From NCBI RefSeq assembly GCF_014172375.1, contig NZ_WNXD01000001.1, positions 1,550,001 to 1,614,000 of the forward strand: 64,000 nt of DNA. Reading direction: 5' to 3'. The notes below the pieces were generated by a model. The model saw nothing but the letters and a program-made list of their open reading frames with translations, was not told the origin of the DNA and made no database searches. Within the stretch, counting starts at the first letter, position 1. Each line of letters opens with the position of its first letter. Position numbers and translations under genes: made by a program. The DNA is from Pedobacter planticolens (GTDB lineage Bacteria; Bacteroidota; Bacteroidia; Sphingobacteriales; Sphingobacteriaceae). This document shows positions 9,850-17,739 of this stretch, in pieces.

Positions 9850-11070
9850 TTAGGTTGTTTTTATATGGGATAGTGTAGGGTGTTCTTCAAATTGACTATG
9901 CTCAATCATTAGGCTGGCTGCTGCTAATAATTCTGCTTCATCCGTAAGTTTTGATAATTTTATAGTAGTTTGTTCGGCAATTCGAGGAATACAAAACTCA
10001 TTAATAGCTTGTTGAATAGATGGTAATAACATTTTACCTGCTTTGGCTCCTCTACCACTTAGCACAATGCATTGTGGATTTAAAATATGTATCAGCGTAG
10101 CTAAGCCTTTACCTAATTGAAATGCAGCTTTTGATAAAATTGAAATAGCTAATGGATCTTGTTGAGTAACCGCATGTAAAAAGTGATCACCAGCATGTAT
10201 ACTTTTGTCTTTAAACAATTCTTTCATACTTGATTCGGCTCCTTCTTTTAGCGCTTTCTCTGATTTTTCGGCCATTACTAACAGTGAAGTATCTACCTCA
10301 AGACAACCTCTTTTGCCACATGAGCATAAGTTATTACTTTCTGATAATGGGATGTGACTAAACTCTCCTGCATAACCGCTGTTGCCACGGTATAACTTTC
10401 CGTTAATAATCATACCCAAACCCGTTCCCCATCCAATATTCACTACCATTACGTCTTTCATCCCAATTGCCTCGCCAAAATGTAATTCTGCTAGTGCAAT
10501 TAAACTTGAGTCATTATCTAAAAAAATGGGTAATTCTATTTTCTCTTTTAAGAAACCTTGCAAAGTCTCACCATTGTTCATTTTAAAATAAGAATTGTTA
10601 ACACCTTCTGCTGCGTTAATAAAACCTGGCATACCAATTCCTACTCCTAATAAATCTTCTTTTTCAATGCCTGATTTGGTGATGCAATCATTTATAAATT
10701 GAGCTAATGTTTCGGCGCCATTTGCTTCATTAGAAATATTAAGATCTAAATACTGAATAGGAAATACGATATTCTTAGACAAATCATAAATGGTTAATCG
10801 GGTAATTAACTGATCCATTGCAACGGCAACAATGTGTTTTTTATGATTCGGATTTAATAGATACATCGAAGGTCTTCTTCCGCCAGTAGATGGAGCTAAA
10901 CCTTGTTCTATAACATACCCTTCTATGATTAATAGATTTACTATTGATGTAACCAAAGGCAAACTTTTTCCGGTAAGCTTACTTAATTCAGTTAAGGATA
11001 GTACTTTTTTATAATAAAGGCATTTTATGATATCAGCTCGTAGTCGCTGACCCTTTATAATTACAGACAT
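9850..11070 (-). CDS. ROK-family transcriptional regulator (NagC/XylR type)
   Basis: The 406-residue protein has an N-terminal winged helix at about 10-60 (LTELSKLTGKSLPLVTSIVN), followed by a ROK sugar-kinase-like domain. That domain shows the DND acidic motif at 185-187, a GWGTGLG phosphate loop at 213-219, GEFSHI at 235-240 and the zinc cluster CSCGKRGC (Cys249, 251, 256 with His239). The HTH makes it a regulator rather than a kinase; such proteins usually bind a sugar or sugar phosphate and leave DNA. It is the first gene of the ROK-SusC-SusD set, which suggests it represses its own operon. GEFSH instead of the commoner GEFGH is a small deviation. Confidence 0.9.
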   Translation of the reverse strand: MSVIIKGQRLRADIIKCLYYKKVLSLTELSKLTGKSLPLVTSIVNLLIIEGYVIEQGLAPSTGGRRPSMYLLNPNHKKHIVAVAMDQLITRLTIYDLSKNIVFPIQYLDLNISNEANGAETLAQFINDCITKSGIEKEDLLGVGIGMPGFINAAEGVNNSYFKMNNGETLQGFLKEKIELPIFLDNDSSLIALAELHFGEAIGMKDVMVVNIGWGTGLGMIINGKLYRGNSGYAGEFSHIPLSESNNLCSCGKRGCLEVDTSLLVMAEKSEKALKEGAESSMKELFKDKSIHAGDHFLHAVTQQDPLAISILSKAAFQLGKGLATLIHILNPQCIVLSGRGAKAGKMLLPSIQQAINEFCIPRIAEQTTIKLSKLTDEAELLAAASLMIEHSQFEEHPTLSHIKTT

Positions 11071-11311
11071 ATATTTGGTTATTTAAAACAAACATAATAA
11101 TTAAATTCAAAACATAGAATATCTTTTTAATTTTTTTTAAAAGTATATACAGTTAATAAAATTTATTAGAAAGTTCTTTTTATAACAAATCGAAACCGTT
11201 ACTTATTTTTTACGACAAAATACTTCCTTGTACATTTTAGCAGCATTTATTAGACTTCTTTATAGGTTGAGAACAGTAAGAGAATATTATTTAAAATAAG
11301 TCTAAATAAAA

Positions 11312-11342
11312 TTTGTGTTTTTAGAAATCGCTTTTATCTTTG
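11312..11342 (+). promoter_or_regulatory. Bacteroidota-type promoter for the TonB receptor
   Basis: TTTG at 11312-11315 and TATCTTTG at 11335-11342 are separated by exactly 19 bp, matching the TTTG-N19-TAnnTTTG consensus read by the Bacteroidota primary sigma factor. The implied start near 11349 leaves a leader of roughly 25 nt before the ATG at 11373. It also shows that the TTG at 11340 cannot be the translation start. Confidence 0.82.
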
Positions 11343-11372
11343 CATCAATTTAGAATTAATCCAAATAAATAT

Positions 11373-13823
11373 ATGAGTAGACTATTTACAAAAACACTTA
11401 GCTTAATTGCTATTTCGATGGCCCTTTTTGGAGCAGTGCAAGCACAAAATAAAGTAGGAACAGTTTCAGGAATAATAAAAACTAGTGATGGTTTGCCTGT
11501 TGCTTATGCAAGTGTTGGTTTAAAAAACACCAACAAAACTTCTCAAACTAATGAAAATGGCAGCTTTTTACTAAAAAATGTAGCGCCTGGAAATTATACT
11601 ATTAAAATTTCTGCAGTAGGTTTGGTTTCTCAAGAGAAATCAATTATTGTAACAGAAGGTGGAGCAACCGATGTGAATTTCTCTATTTCAGAATCAGCTT
11701 CTCAATTAGCTGAAGTTGCAGTTACAGGATATAAAACTCCTAATAAAAAACCTGTAAACTTAGGTAAAGTTGCTATCGCTCCTATTGATTTGCCTCAGTC
11801 GGTTCAGATTATTGGCAATCAGGTTATTACCGACCAACAAGCTAATCGTTTAAGTGATGTTTTAAAAAACGTAAATGGTGTTGCTTATGGAGAAAATCGT
11901 GGTTCGGTAAGTGGAGAAACCTTTTTTGCTAGAGGATACAGTTTAGGCACTAATAACGTATTTAAAAATGGAGCTCGTGCAAATAGTGGTGGTATGCCAG
12001 AAACTAGCACATTAGAGTCTGTTGAAGTATTAAAAGGTAGTGCAGCTTTATTATATGGTGGCGTTACTGGTGGTGCCGTTGTAAACTTGGTAACAAAGAA
12101 ACCAAAATTTGAATACGGTGGTGAAGTGGCTATGCGTAGCGGTAGTTATGATTTATATAAACCAACTGGTGATATTTATGGCCCTATTACAAAAAACTTA
12201 GCGTTTCGTGTAATTGGTACTTTTGAAGATGCTGGAAGTTTTAGACAGAATGTAAATGCTAAAAGAACCTATGTAAATCCATCACTTTTATATAAAATAG
12301 GCGAAAAAACAGATATTTTACTTCAAGGAGATTACCTTAAAAGTGATTACACTCCAGATTTTGGTATTGGTACCGTAGATAATAAAATTGTTAATATTGG
12401 AAGAAGTACTTATTTAAATGCGCCTGGAGCATATAACAAAACCAATACTACTACCACTCAGTTAAATGTAAATCATAAATTTAATGATAACTGGAAACTG
12501 AATGTAATTGCTGGGTTACAAGCTTACAATAGAAATTATTATAGTGCTGAGCGTCCTTTTGCAAATGCTGCAGGAGTTGCTGCTAGAAATCTTACTCGCT
12601 CTAAAACAGAAGAATTTACTTACAATGAGCAAATTAATGTAAATGGTAATTTTAAAACTGGTAATATTACTCACACATTGTTAGTTGGTGCAGATGCAGA
12701 TCAATCGAGAGTAACTTCTAATGGTTTTGCTTACCCAGGCGGTGCAGCAGCTTATAATTATGGCAATATCAATTTGCTAGATCCTGCTAGTTTTAACAAT
12801 ACCGGAGCCTTACCAGCAACCACTATGGTTTCTGAAACATTTGCTCCTATTTATCGCATGGGTACTTTTGTACAAGATTTAGTTTCATTAACTGAGCAGT
12901 TTAAAGTTTTAGCGGGAGTTCGTTATACTTTCCAAAAAACACCTAGAACAGTAACTACTAATTTAGCTACAGGTGCAAAAACATTAAGTAATAATATTAT
13001 TGGAAAATCTAAAGTTGAAACGGCTTTTTCTCCAAAATTTGGATTGATTTATCAGCCACTAAAAACAACGTCTATTTATGTAAGTTATGCTAATAATTTC
13101 ATTTCAAATACTGGAATGGATATTTATAGCGCTCCATTAGATCCTTCGATAGTTGATCAATATGAAGCAGGTATTAAAAACGATTTATTTGGAGGTAGAT
13201 TATCTGCAAACCTAACTGTTTATAGAATTACCAATGATAAGTTTGCTCAACAAGCATTACTTAAAGCTGATGGCACTCCAAATGGCGACACAAATGTTAA
13301 AGAATTAAGCGGAAAAACTGCAAGTGATGGTGTTGAATTTGATTTAACAGGTACCATTGTTAAAGGTTTAAACTTTATTGCAGGTTATAGCTACAATTAC
13401 ATCCGTTATACAGAAACATTAGATAAAACCACTATTACATCGGGTACAACTACCACAACTATTGGTGGTATTGTTGAAGGACAACGTTTGGTGGGTTCTA
13501 CTAAAAATACCGCGAACGGAACATTGTTTTACACTTTCCAAAACGGAGGTGCTAAAGGTTTAAAGTTGGGTGCATCGGCTTATTATACTGGCAACAGAAA
13601 TGGCGGATATAATGATAGCAAAACCGGAACTCCAAGTAGATTAATTCCTTTAAGTGATTTTACAACATTCGATTTATCAGCAGGCTATGCGTGGAAAAAG
13701 CTTTCTTTATTAGCTAAAGTAGCTAACATTACCAATGAGCTAAATTACTTTGCTCATGAAAACTATAGTATAAATCCTATCCCTCCTCGTCAGTTTGTAA
13801 CTACACTCTCTTATAAGTTCTAA
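11373..13823 (+). CDS. TonB-dependent siderophore-type receptor
   Basis: The 816-residue protein starts at the ATG 31 bp beyond the promoter -7 element, with a Sec signal (ends GAVQAQ). Next come a carboxypeptidase-regulatory-like domain (about 25-110), a siderophore-receptor plug (LPQSVQIIGNQVITDQQ, LSDVLKNVNGV, VEVLKGSAALLYGG) and a 22-strand-type barrel ending FVTTLSYKF. The plug wording is that of FhuE/FpvA-like receptors rather than SusC, and no SusD gene is adjacent. The probable role is import of an iron chelate or another scarce ligand. It is monocistronic, with a consensus promoter and a strong terminator. No Fur box was identified. Confidence 0.92.
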   Translation: MSRLFTKTLSLIAISMALFGAVQAQNKVGTVSGIIKTSDGLPVAYASVGLKNTNKTSQTNENGSFLLKNVAPGNYTIKISAVGLVSQEKSIIVTEGGATDVNFSISESASQLAEVAVTGYKTPNKKPVNLGKVAIAPIDLPQSVQIIGNQVITDQQANRLSDVLKNVNGVAYGENRGSVSGETFFARGYSLGTNNVFKNGARANSGGMPETSTLESVEVLKGSAALLYGGVTGGAVVNLVTKKPKFEYGGEVAMRSGSYDLYKPTGDIYGPITKNLAFRVIGTFEDAGSFRQNVNAKRTYVNPSLLYKIGEKTDILLQGDYLKSDYTPDFGIGTVDNKIVNIGRSTYLNAPGAYNKTNTTTTQLNVNHKFNDNWKLNVIAGLQAYNRNYYSAERPFANAAGVAARNLTRSKTEEFTYNEQINVNGNFKTGNITHTLLVGADADQSRVTSNGFAYPGGAAAYNYGNINLLDPASFNNTGALPATTMVSETFAPIYRMGTFVQDLVSLTEQFKVLAGVRYTFQKTPRTVTTNLATGAKTLSNNIIGKSKVETAFSPKFGLIYQPLKTTSIYVSYANNFISNTGMDIYSAPLDPSIVDQYEAGIKNDLFGGRLSANLTVYRITNDKFAQQALLKADGTPNGDTNVKELSGKTASDGVEFDLTGTIVKGLNFIAGYSYNYIRYTETLDKTTITSGTTTTTIGGIVEGQRLVGSTKNTANGTLFYTFQNGGAKGLKLGASAYYTGNRNGGYNDSKTGTPSRLIPLSDFTTFDLSAGYAWKKLSLLAKVANITNELNYFAHENYSINPIPPRQFVTTLSYKF

Positions 13824-13840
13824 TTGCAACATCAAAAAAA

Positions 13841-13876
13841 GCCCCGATCATGTAAAAATGGTCGGGGCTTTTTTAT
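13841..13876 (+). terminator. Rho-independent terminator after the TonB receptor
   Basis: GCCCCGA (13841-13847) pairs with TCGGGGC (13862-13868); the stem extends to about 11 bp with one G-U pair. Six T follow, and a run of A precedes it, so it could also act on the other strand. Confidence 0.93.
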
Positions 13877-14012
13877 TGTAATTAAATTAATACACGCAAC
13901 AAATCAAATACTTTCTCAAATTGTCCAAATATTCAGCAATATTGGCATTTCCATGCAAGATAATAGAATTATACTGTATATTTAATTGACCAATTATAAA
14001 CCAAGTATTAAC

Positions 14013-14891
14013 ATGAAACCTCAATTATTAAAAGTTTCAACGGGACCTGCACAATCATTTAGTGTAAGAAGAGATTTAGTTCCTTATATGAACAATAAAT
14101 GGCATTATCATCCAGAAGTAGAGCTTATTCACCTCAAAAAAGGTGTAGGAACTCAATTTATTGGCGATAGCATTAAAGGCTTTCGTTCTGGTGATATTGT
14201 ATTGGTCGGCGCCCATTTAGCACATTACTGGAGATTTGATGATATCTATTTTAAAGATCAAACGAAAGCTTGTGCCGATGTAAGGGTTGCACATTTTAGC
14301 GAAAACTTTTGGGGTGATCAGTTTCTAAATCTCCCAGAAAATAAGGCTATAAAATCATTACTTGAAAATAGTAGAAGAGGTTTACAAGTAAATGGAAAAG
14401 TAAAAATAAAAGTGGCCGATTTATTAGAACAAATGTTAACTGCTGAAGGAACTCAGCGTATTGTTTTATTGATAGAAGCGCTTTCACTTATTGCTAACTG
14501 TAATCAAACTGTAAAGCTATCATCAATTGGTTTTAAACAAGATTACGATGAATCTGAAAATATCCGCATTAATGCGATTTATGATTATACCTTAAGCAAT
14601 TTTAGAAGGAAAATCCATTTAGAAGAAATTGCAAATGTGGCCGTAATTAGTCCAAATTCTTTCTGTAGATATTTTAAATCTAAAACGCGTAAAACGTATT
14701 CAAGATTTTTAACGGAAATTAAGGTTGGACATGCTTGTAAATTACTAATGGAAAACAAGTTAAATATTAAGCAATTGTGTTATGAGAGTGGTTTTAATAA
14801 TTTAGCCAGCTTCCACAAATATTTTAAAATTACAACTGGTAAAAGCCCTTTAAACTATCAAAAAGAATTTATTTCACATCATAATAATTAA
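14013..14891 (+). CDS. AraC-family transcriptional regulator with cupin sensor domain
   Basis: The ATG at 14013 is chosen over the TTG at 13986. The 292-residue protein has an N-terminal cupin-like domain (KWHYHPEVELIHLKKG near residue 25, then FRSGDIVLVGAHLAHYW) and a C-terminal double helix-turn-helix. The second part carries the AraC signature from ACKLLMENKLNIKQL to YFKITTGKSPLNY. Such regulators usually activate sugar-utilisation or stress genes. It lies 70 bp upstream of lutA on the same strand and about 190 bp after the receptor terminator. It could therefore control lutABC, the receptor or distant genes; the sequence does not decide between these. Confidence 0.92.
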   Translation: MKPQLLKVSTGPAQSFSVRRDLVPYMNNKWHYHPEVELIHLKKGVGTQFIGDSIKGFRSGDIVLVGAHLAHYWRFDDIYFKDQTKACADVRVAHFSENFWGDQFLNLPENKAIKSLLENSRRGLQVNGKVKIKVADLLEQMLTAEGTQRIVLLIEALSLIANCNQTVKLSSIGFKQDYDESENIRINAIYDYTLSNFRRKIHLEEIANVAVISPNSFCRYFKSKTRKTYSRFLTEIKVGHACKLLMENKLNIKQLCYESGFNNLASFHKYFKITTGKSPLNYQKEFISHHNN

Positions 14892-14961
14892 AACGCAGCA
14901 CAGTACAGAATGCCTTTTTACATACTAACCCTTAATTTTCCGTCCTAGCTCTAGCCATTTT

Positions 14962-15702
14962 ATGAAGGTTGCCCTATTTATTCCGTGTTATGTTGATCAA
15001 TTTTATCCCAATGTGGCAATTGCTACGTTAGAGTTATTAGAAAATTTAGGGCTTGATGTTAGCTATCCTACCTCACAAACTTGTTGCGGACAACCAATGG
15101 CTAATTCTGGCTTTGAGCATTTAGCTGGTGGATGTAATTCACTTTTTGTTAAAAATTTTAGCGGTTTCGATTATATTGTTGCTCCTTCTGGAAGTTGCGT
15201 TTTGCATATTACCGAACATCTTCACGATGATGATCAGCCTGAATTAGCCAAACACATTAAGGAAACAACTTACGAATTAACTTCCTTTTTAACTGATGTA
15301 TTAAAAATAAATACATTAAATAGCAGTTTCCCTTATAAAGTTGGAATGCATCAGAGTTGTCATGGGCAACGGGGTTTAAAGCTATCCCAGATGACTGAAT
15401 TAAACGCTCCTGATTTTTCTAAACCTGGACAGCTTTTAAATTTGGTAAAAGATATTGAGGTAGTAGAATTGGATCGTAAAGATGAATGTTGCGGTTTTGG
15501 TGGCACTTTCTGTGTAGCTGAAGAAGCTGTTTCTGTTAAAATGGGGAAAGATCGAGTAAATGACCATGCAAAACACAATGTGGAATATATTACAGGAGTA
15601 GATATGTCGTGTTTAATGCACATGGAAGGGATTTTAAATCGACAACAAAGTCCTATCAAAATTATTCATATTGCTGAGATTTTAAACGGAGTGAAAGCAT
15701 GA
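14962..15702 (+). CDS. lutA: Lactate utilisation protein LutA (CCG-domain subunit)
   Basis: The 246-residue protein has two CCG-type cysteine-rich repeats, TCCGQP at 40-45 with CNS and SGSC downstream, and ECCGFGGTFC at 175-184. It also has HQSCHGQRG at 130-138. These are the ligand clusters of LutA/LldE, a subunit of the iron-sulfur L-lactate dehydrogenase LutABC that oxidises L-lactate to pyruvate in the cytoplasm. lutB starts 4 bp before the lutA stop, a classical coupled overlap. The gene order lutA-lutB-lutC is complete here. Confidence 0.95.
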   Translation: MKVALFIPCYVDQFYPNVAIATLELLENLGLDVSYPTSQTCCGQPMANSGFEHLAGGCNSLFVKNFSGFDYIVAPSGSCVLHITEHLHDDDQPELAKHIKETTYELTSFLTDVLKINTLNSSFPYKVGMHQSCHGQRGLKLSQMTELNAPDFSKPGQLLNLVKDIEVVELDRKDECCGFGGTFCVAEEAVSVKMGKDRVNDHAKHNVEYITGVDMSCLMHMEGILNRQQSPIKIIHIAEILNGVKA

Positions 15703-17078
15703 AAACATTAGACCATGCTGAAAGAGCCGACATCTTTAACGAAGATGAAAAAAGAGTAGATTGGCACGATGAAACCTTGTGGTGGATTAGACAAAAAAGA
15801 GATAAATCCGCACATCAAATTCCAGAATGGGAAGATTTACGCGAGACAGCATCGGCTATTAAGTCAAATACACTTTCTAATTTACATGACTATTTACTAG
15901 AGTTTGAAAAAAATGCACTTCAAAATGGTGTAATCATACATTGGGCTGCAGACGCCAAAGAACATAACGAAATTGTTTATCGCTTATTAAAAGAAAAAGG
16001 TATTGATAAAATGGTAAAAAGTAAGTCGATGTTGACTGAAGAATGCCATTTAAATGAATATTTAGAACACCAAGGAATAGAAGTAATTGATTCTGATTTA
16101 GGAGAACGCATTGTACAGTTGGCAAAAGAACCACCTAGTCATATCGTTTTACCTTGTATCCATAAAAAGAAAGAAGAAATTGGCGAATTATTCCACGAAC
16201 ATTTAGGTACGCCAAAAGGAAATGCAGACCCTCAACTATTAACAGAAGCTGCCCGTGTACATTTAAGAGATACTTTTTTAACTCGCAAAGCTGCTCTAAC
16301 AGGTGTTAATTTTGCCGTAGCAGAAACTGGAGAAATAGTAATCTGCACTAACGAAGGCAATGCTGATATGGGTGCACATTTGGCTGATATCCATATTGCT
16401 TGTATGGGAATTGAAAAGATTATCCCAAAACGTGAACATCTTTCTGTATTTCTAAGATTGCTGGCTAGAAGTGCAACTGGACAGCCGATTACCACTTATT
16501 CTAGTCATTTCGCTAAACCACGAGATGGGAAAGAATTACATATCATTTTGGTAGATAATGGCAGAACTCGTCAGTTAGGTAGAGAAGAATTTAGAAATTC
16601 GTTAAAATGTATTCGTTGTGGTGCTTGCATGAATACCTGCCCTGTTTATAGACGTAGTGGCGGACACAGTTATCACAATGCGATAGCTGGACCAATTGGA
16701 GCTATTTTAGCACCGAATTTAGACATGAAACAATATGCAGATTTGCCTTTTGCATCCACTTTGTGCGGTTCATGTTCTAATGTTTGCCCGGTTAAAATTG
16801 ATATTCATGATCAGCTTTACAAATGGCGACAAGTATTGGTAAAAGAAGGTTATACCACCACAGCTAAGCAAGTTGCAATGAAAACTATGGCAACTACCCT
16901 ATCTTCGCCTGCACTTTATAAACTAGCTGGAAAAGCTGCAAGAACAACGCTTAAATATGCGCCATTTATGGTGAACAATAAGTTTAATGCTTGGTATTTG
17001 CAAAGAGATATGCCCAAAGTACCGCAAAGTTCTTTTGGCGAATGGTATAAAATCAATAGAAAGAAGAATGAACAGTAG
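15699..17078 (+). CDS. lutB: Lactate utilisation iron-sulfur protein LutB
   Basis: The 459-residue protein has an N-terminal LUD domain (about 60-290, with GVNFAVAETGEIVICTNEG near 202-220) and a C-terminal ferredoxin-like part. Cysteine motifs there are CIRCGACMNTCP (304-315) and CGSCSNVCP (356-364), able to bind two 4Fe-4S clusters. It is the electron-transferring subunit of LutABC. It overlaps lutA by 4 bp and lutC by 11 bp, so the three are one translationally coupled unit. Length and motif order are normal for the family. Confidence 0.95.
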   Translation: MKTLDHAERADIFNEDEKRVDWHDETLWWIRQKRDKSAHQIPEWEDLRETASAIKSNTLSNLHDYLLEFEKNALQNGVIIHWAADAKEHNEIVYRLLKEKGIDKMVKSKSMLTEECHLNEYLEHQGIEVIDSDLGERIVQLAKEPPSHIVLPCIHKKKEEIGELFHEHLGTPKGNADPQLLTEAARVHLRDTFLTRKAALTGVNFAVAETGEIVICTNEGNADMGAHLADIHIACMGIEKIIPKREHLSVFLRLLARSATGQPITTYSSHFAKPRDGKELHIILVDNGRTRQLGREEFRNSLKCIRCGACMNTCPVYRRSGGHSYHNAIAGPIGAILAPNLDMKQYADLPFASTLCGSCSNVCPVKIDIHDQLYKWRQVLVKEGYTTTAKQVAMKTMATTLSSPALYKLAGKAARTTLKYAPFMVNNKFNAWYLQRDMPKVPQSSFGEWYKINRKKNEQ

Positions 17079-17655
17079 AGATCAGATTTTAGCCGCTGTA
17101 AAAGCAAATCAACCTGAGTTAACTCCATTGCCTCAACTTGATTCTTTTTTCAAAGGACAAGAAACAGCTTTAATTGAAAAATTCACTCAGGTTTTAAATG
17201 GAATTGGAGGAAAAGTAATTGTTGTAGCAAATACAAATGAGATTATCTCCTTATTAAAAGAAAATTATTCATTAGATCAAATCAGAGTGATTTCTCCACT
17301 AGCTAGTATGCAAGAAATTGCCAATAATAACATTGATAATCATAATCCGCATGCGTTAGAAAATGTAGAGCTCGCTATTTTACCTGCTCATTTTGCAGTA
17401 GCAGAAAATGGAGCTTGTTGGTTAGATGAATCAATTTTACTAGATAGAGTTTTGCCTTTTATTACACAACATTTAATTTTGATAGTGAACAAAGTTAATG
17501 TTTTGCCAACCATGCATCATGCCTATGAAAAAATTGGGAATGAGCAGTATGGTTATGGTGCTTTTATCGCCGGACCATCCAAAACTGCCGATATAGAGCA
17601 GAGCTTAGTACTTGGCGCACATGGTGCAAGATCGCTTTGGGTGTTTTTGGTTTAA
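17068..17655 (+). CDS. lutC: Lactate utilisation protein LutC (LUD domain)
   Basis: The 195-residue protein starts at the ATG inside the end of lutB (MNSRDQILAAV). The longer reading frame from 16987 has no ATG and would bury lutB sequence. The LUD-domain features are AILPAHFAVAENGACWLDES near the middle and AFIAGPSKTADIEQSLVLGAHG near the end, the standard LutC C-terminus. It completes the LutABC complex for L-lactate oxidation. No lactate permease (lutP) or GntR-type LutR adjoins it; the only nearby regulator is the AraC protein upstream. Confidence 0.94.
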   Translation: MNSRDQILAAVKANQPELTPLPQLDSFFKGQETALIEKFTQVLNGIGGKVIVVANTNEIISLLKENYSLDQIRVISPLASMQEIANNNIDNHNPHALENVELAILPAHFAVAENGACWLDESILLDRVLPFITQHLILIVNKVNVLPTMHHAYEKIGNEQYGYGAFIAGPSKTADIEQSLVLGAHGARSLWVFLV

Positions 17656-17739
17656 TTGCCAAATTGATTGAGAAACTAGCTCATAAAGGCTATTCAAATA
17701 CCTTTTAGAATTATTTATTTTATATCAGAACCAAATCAT

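Noticed and set aside
11089..11096. TATGTTTG on the minus strand as -7 element for the ROK gene
   Set aside because: The -7 word fits and its position before the ATG at 11070 is plausible, but no TTTG lies 17-20 bp upstream, so it was not listed as a promoter.
11340..11372. TTG start extending the TonB receptor by 11 residues
   Set aside because: The TTG overlaps the promoter -7 element. The ATG at 11373 gives a proper signal peptide.
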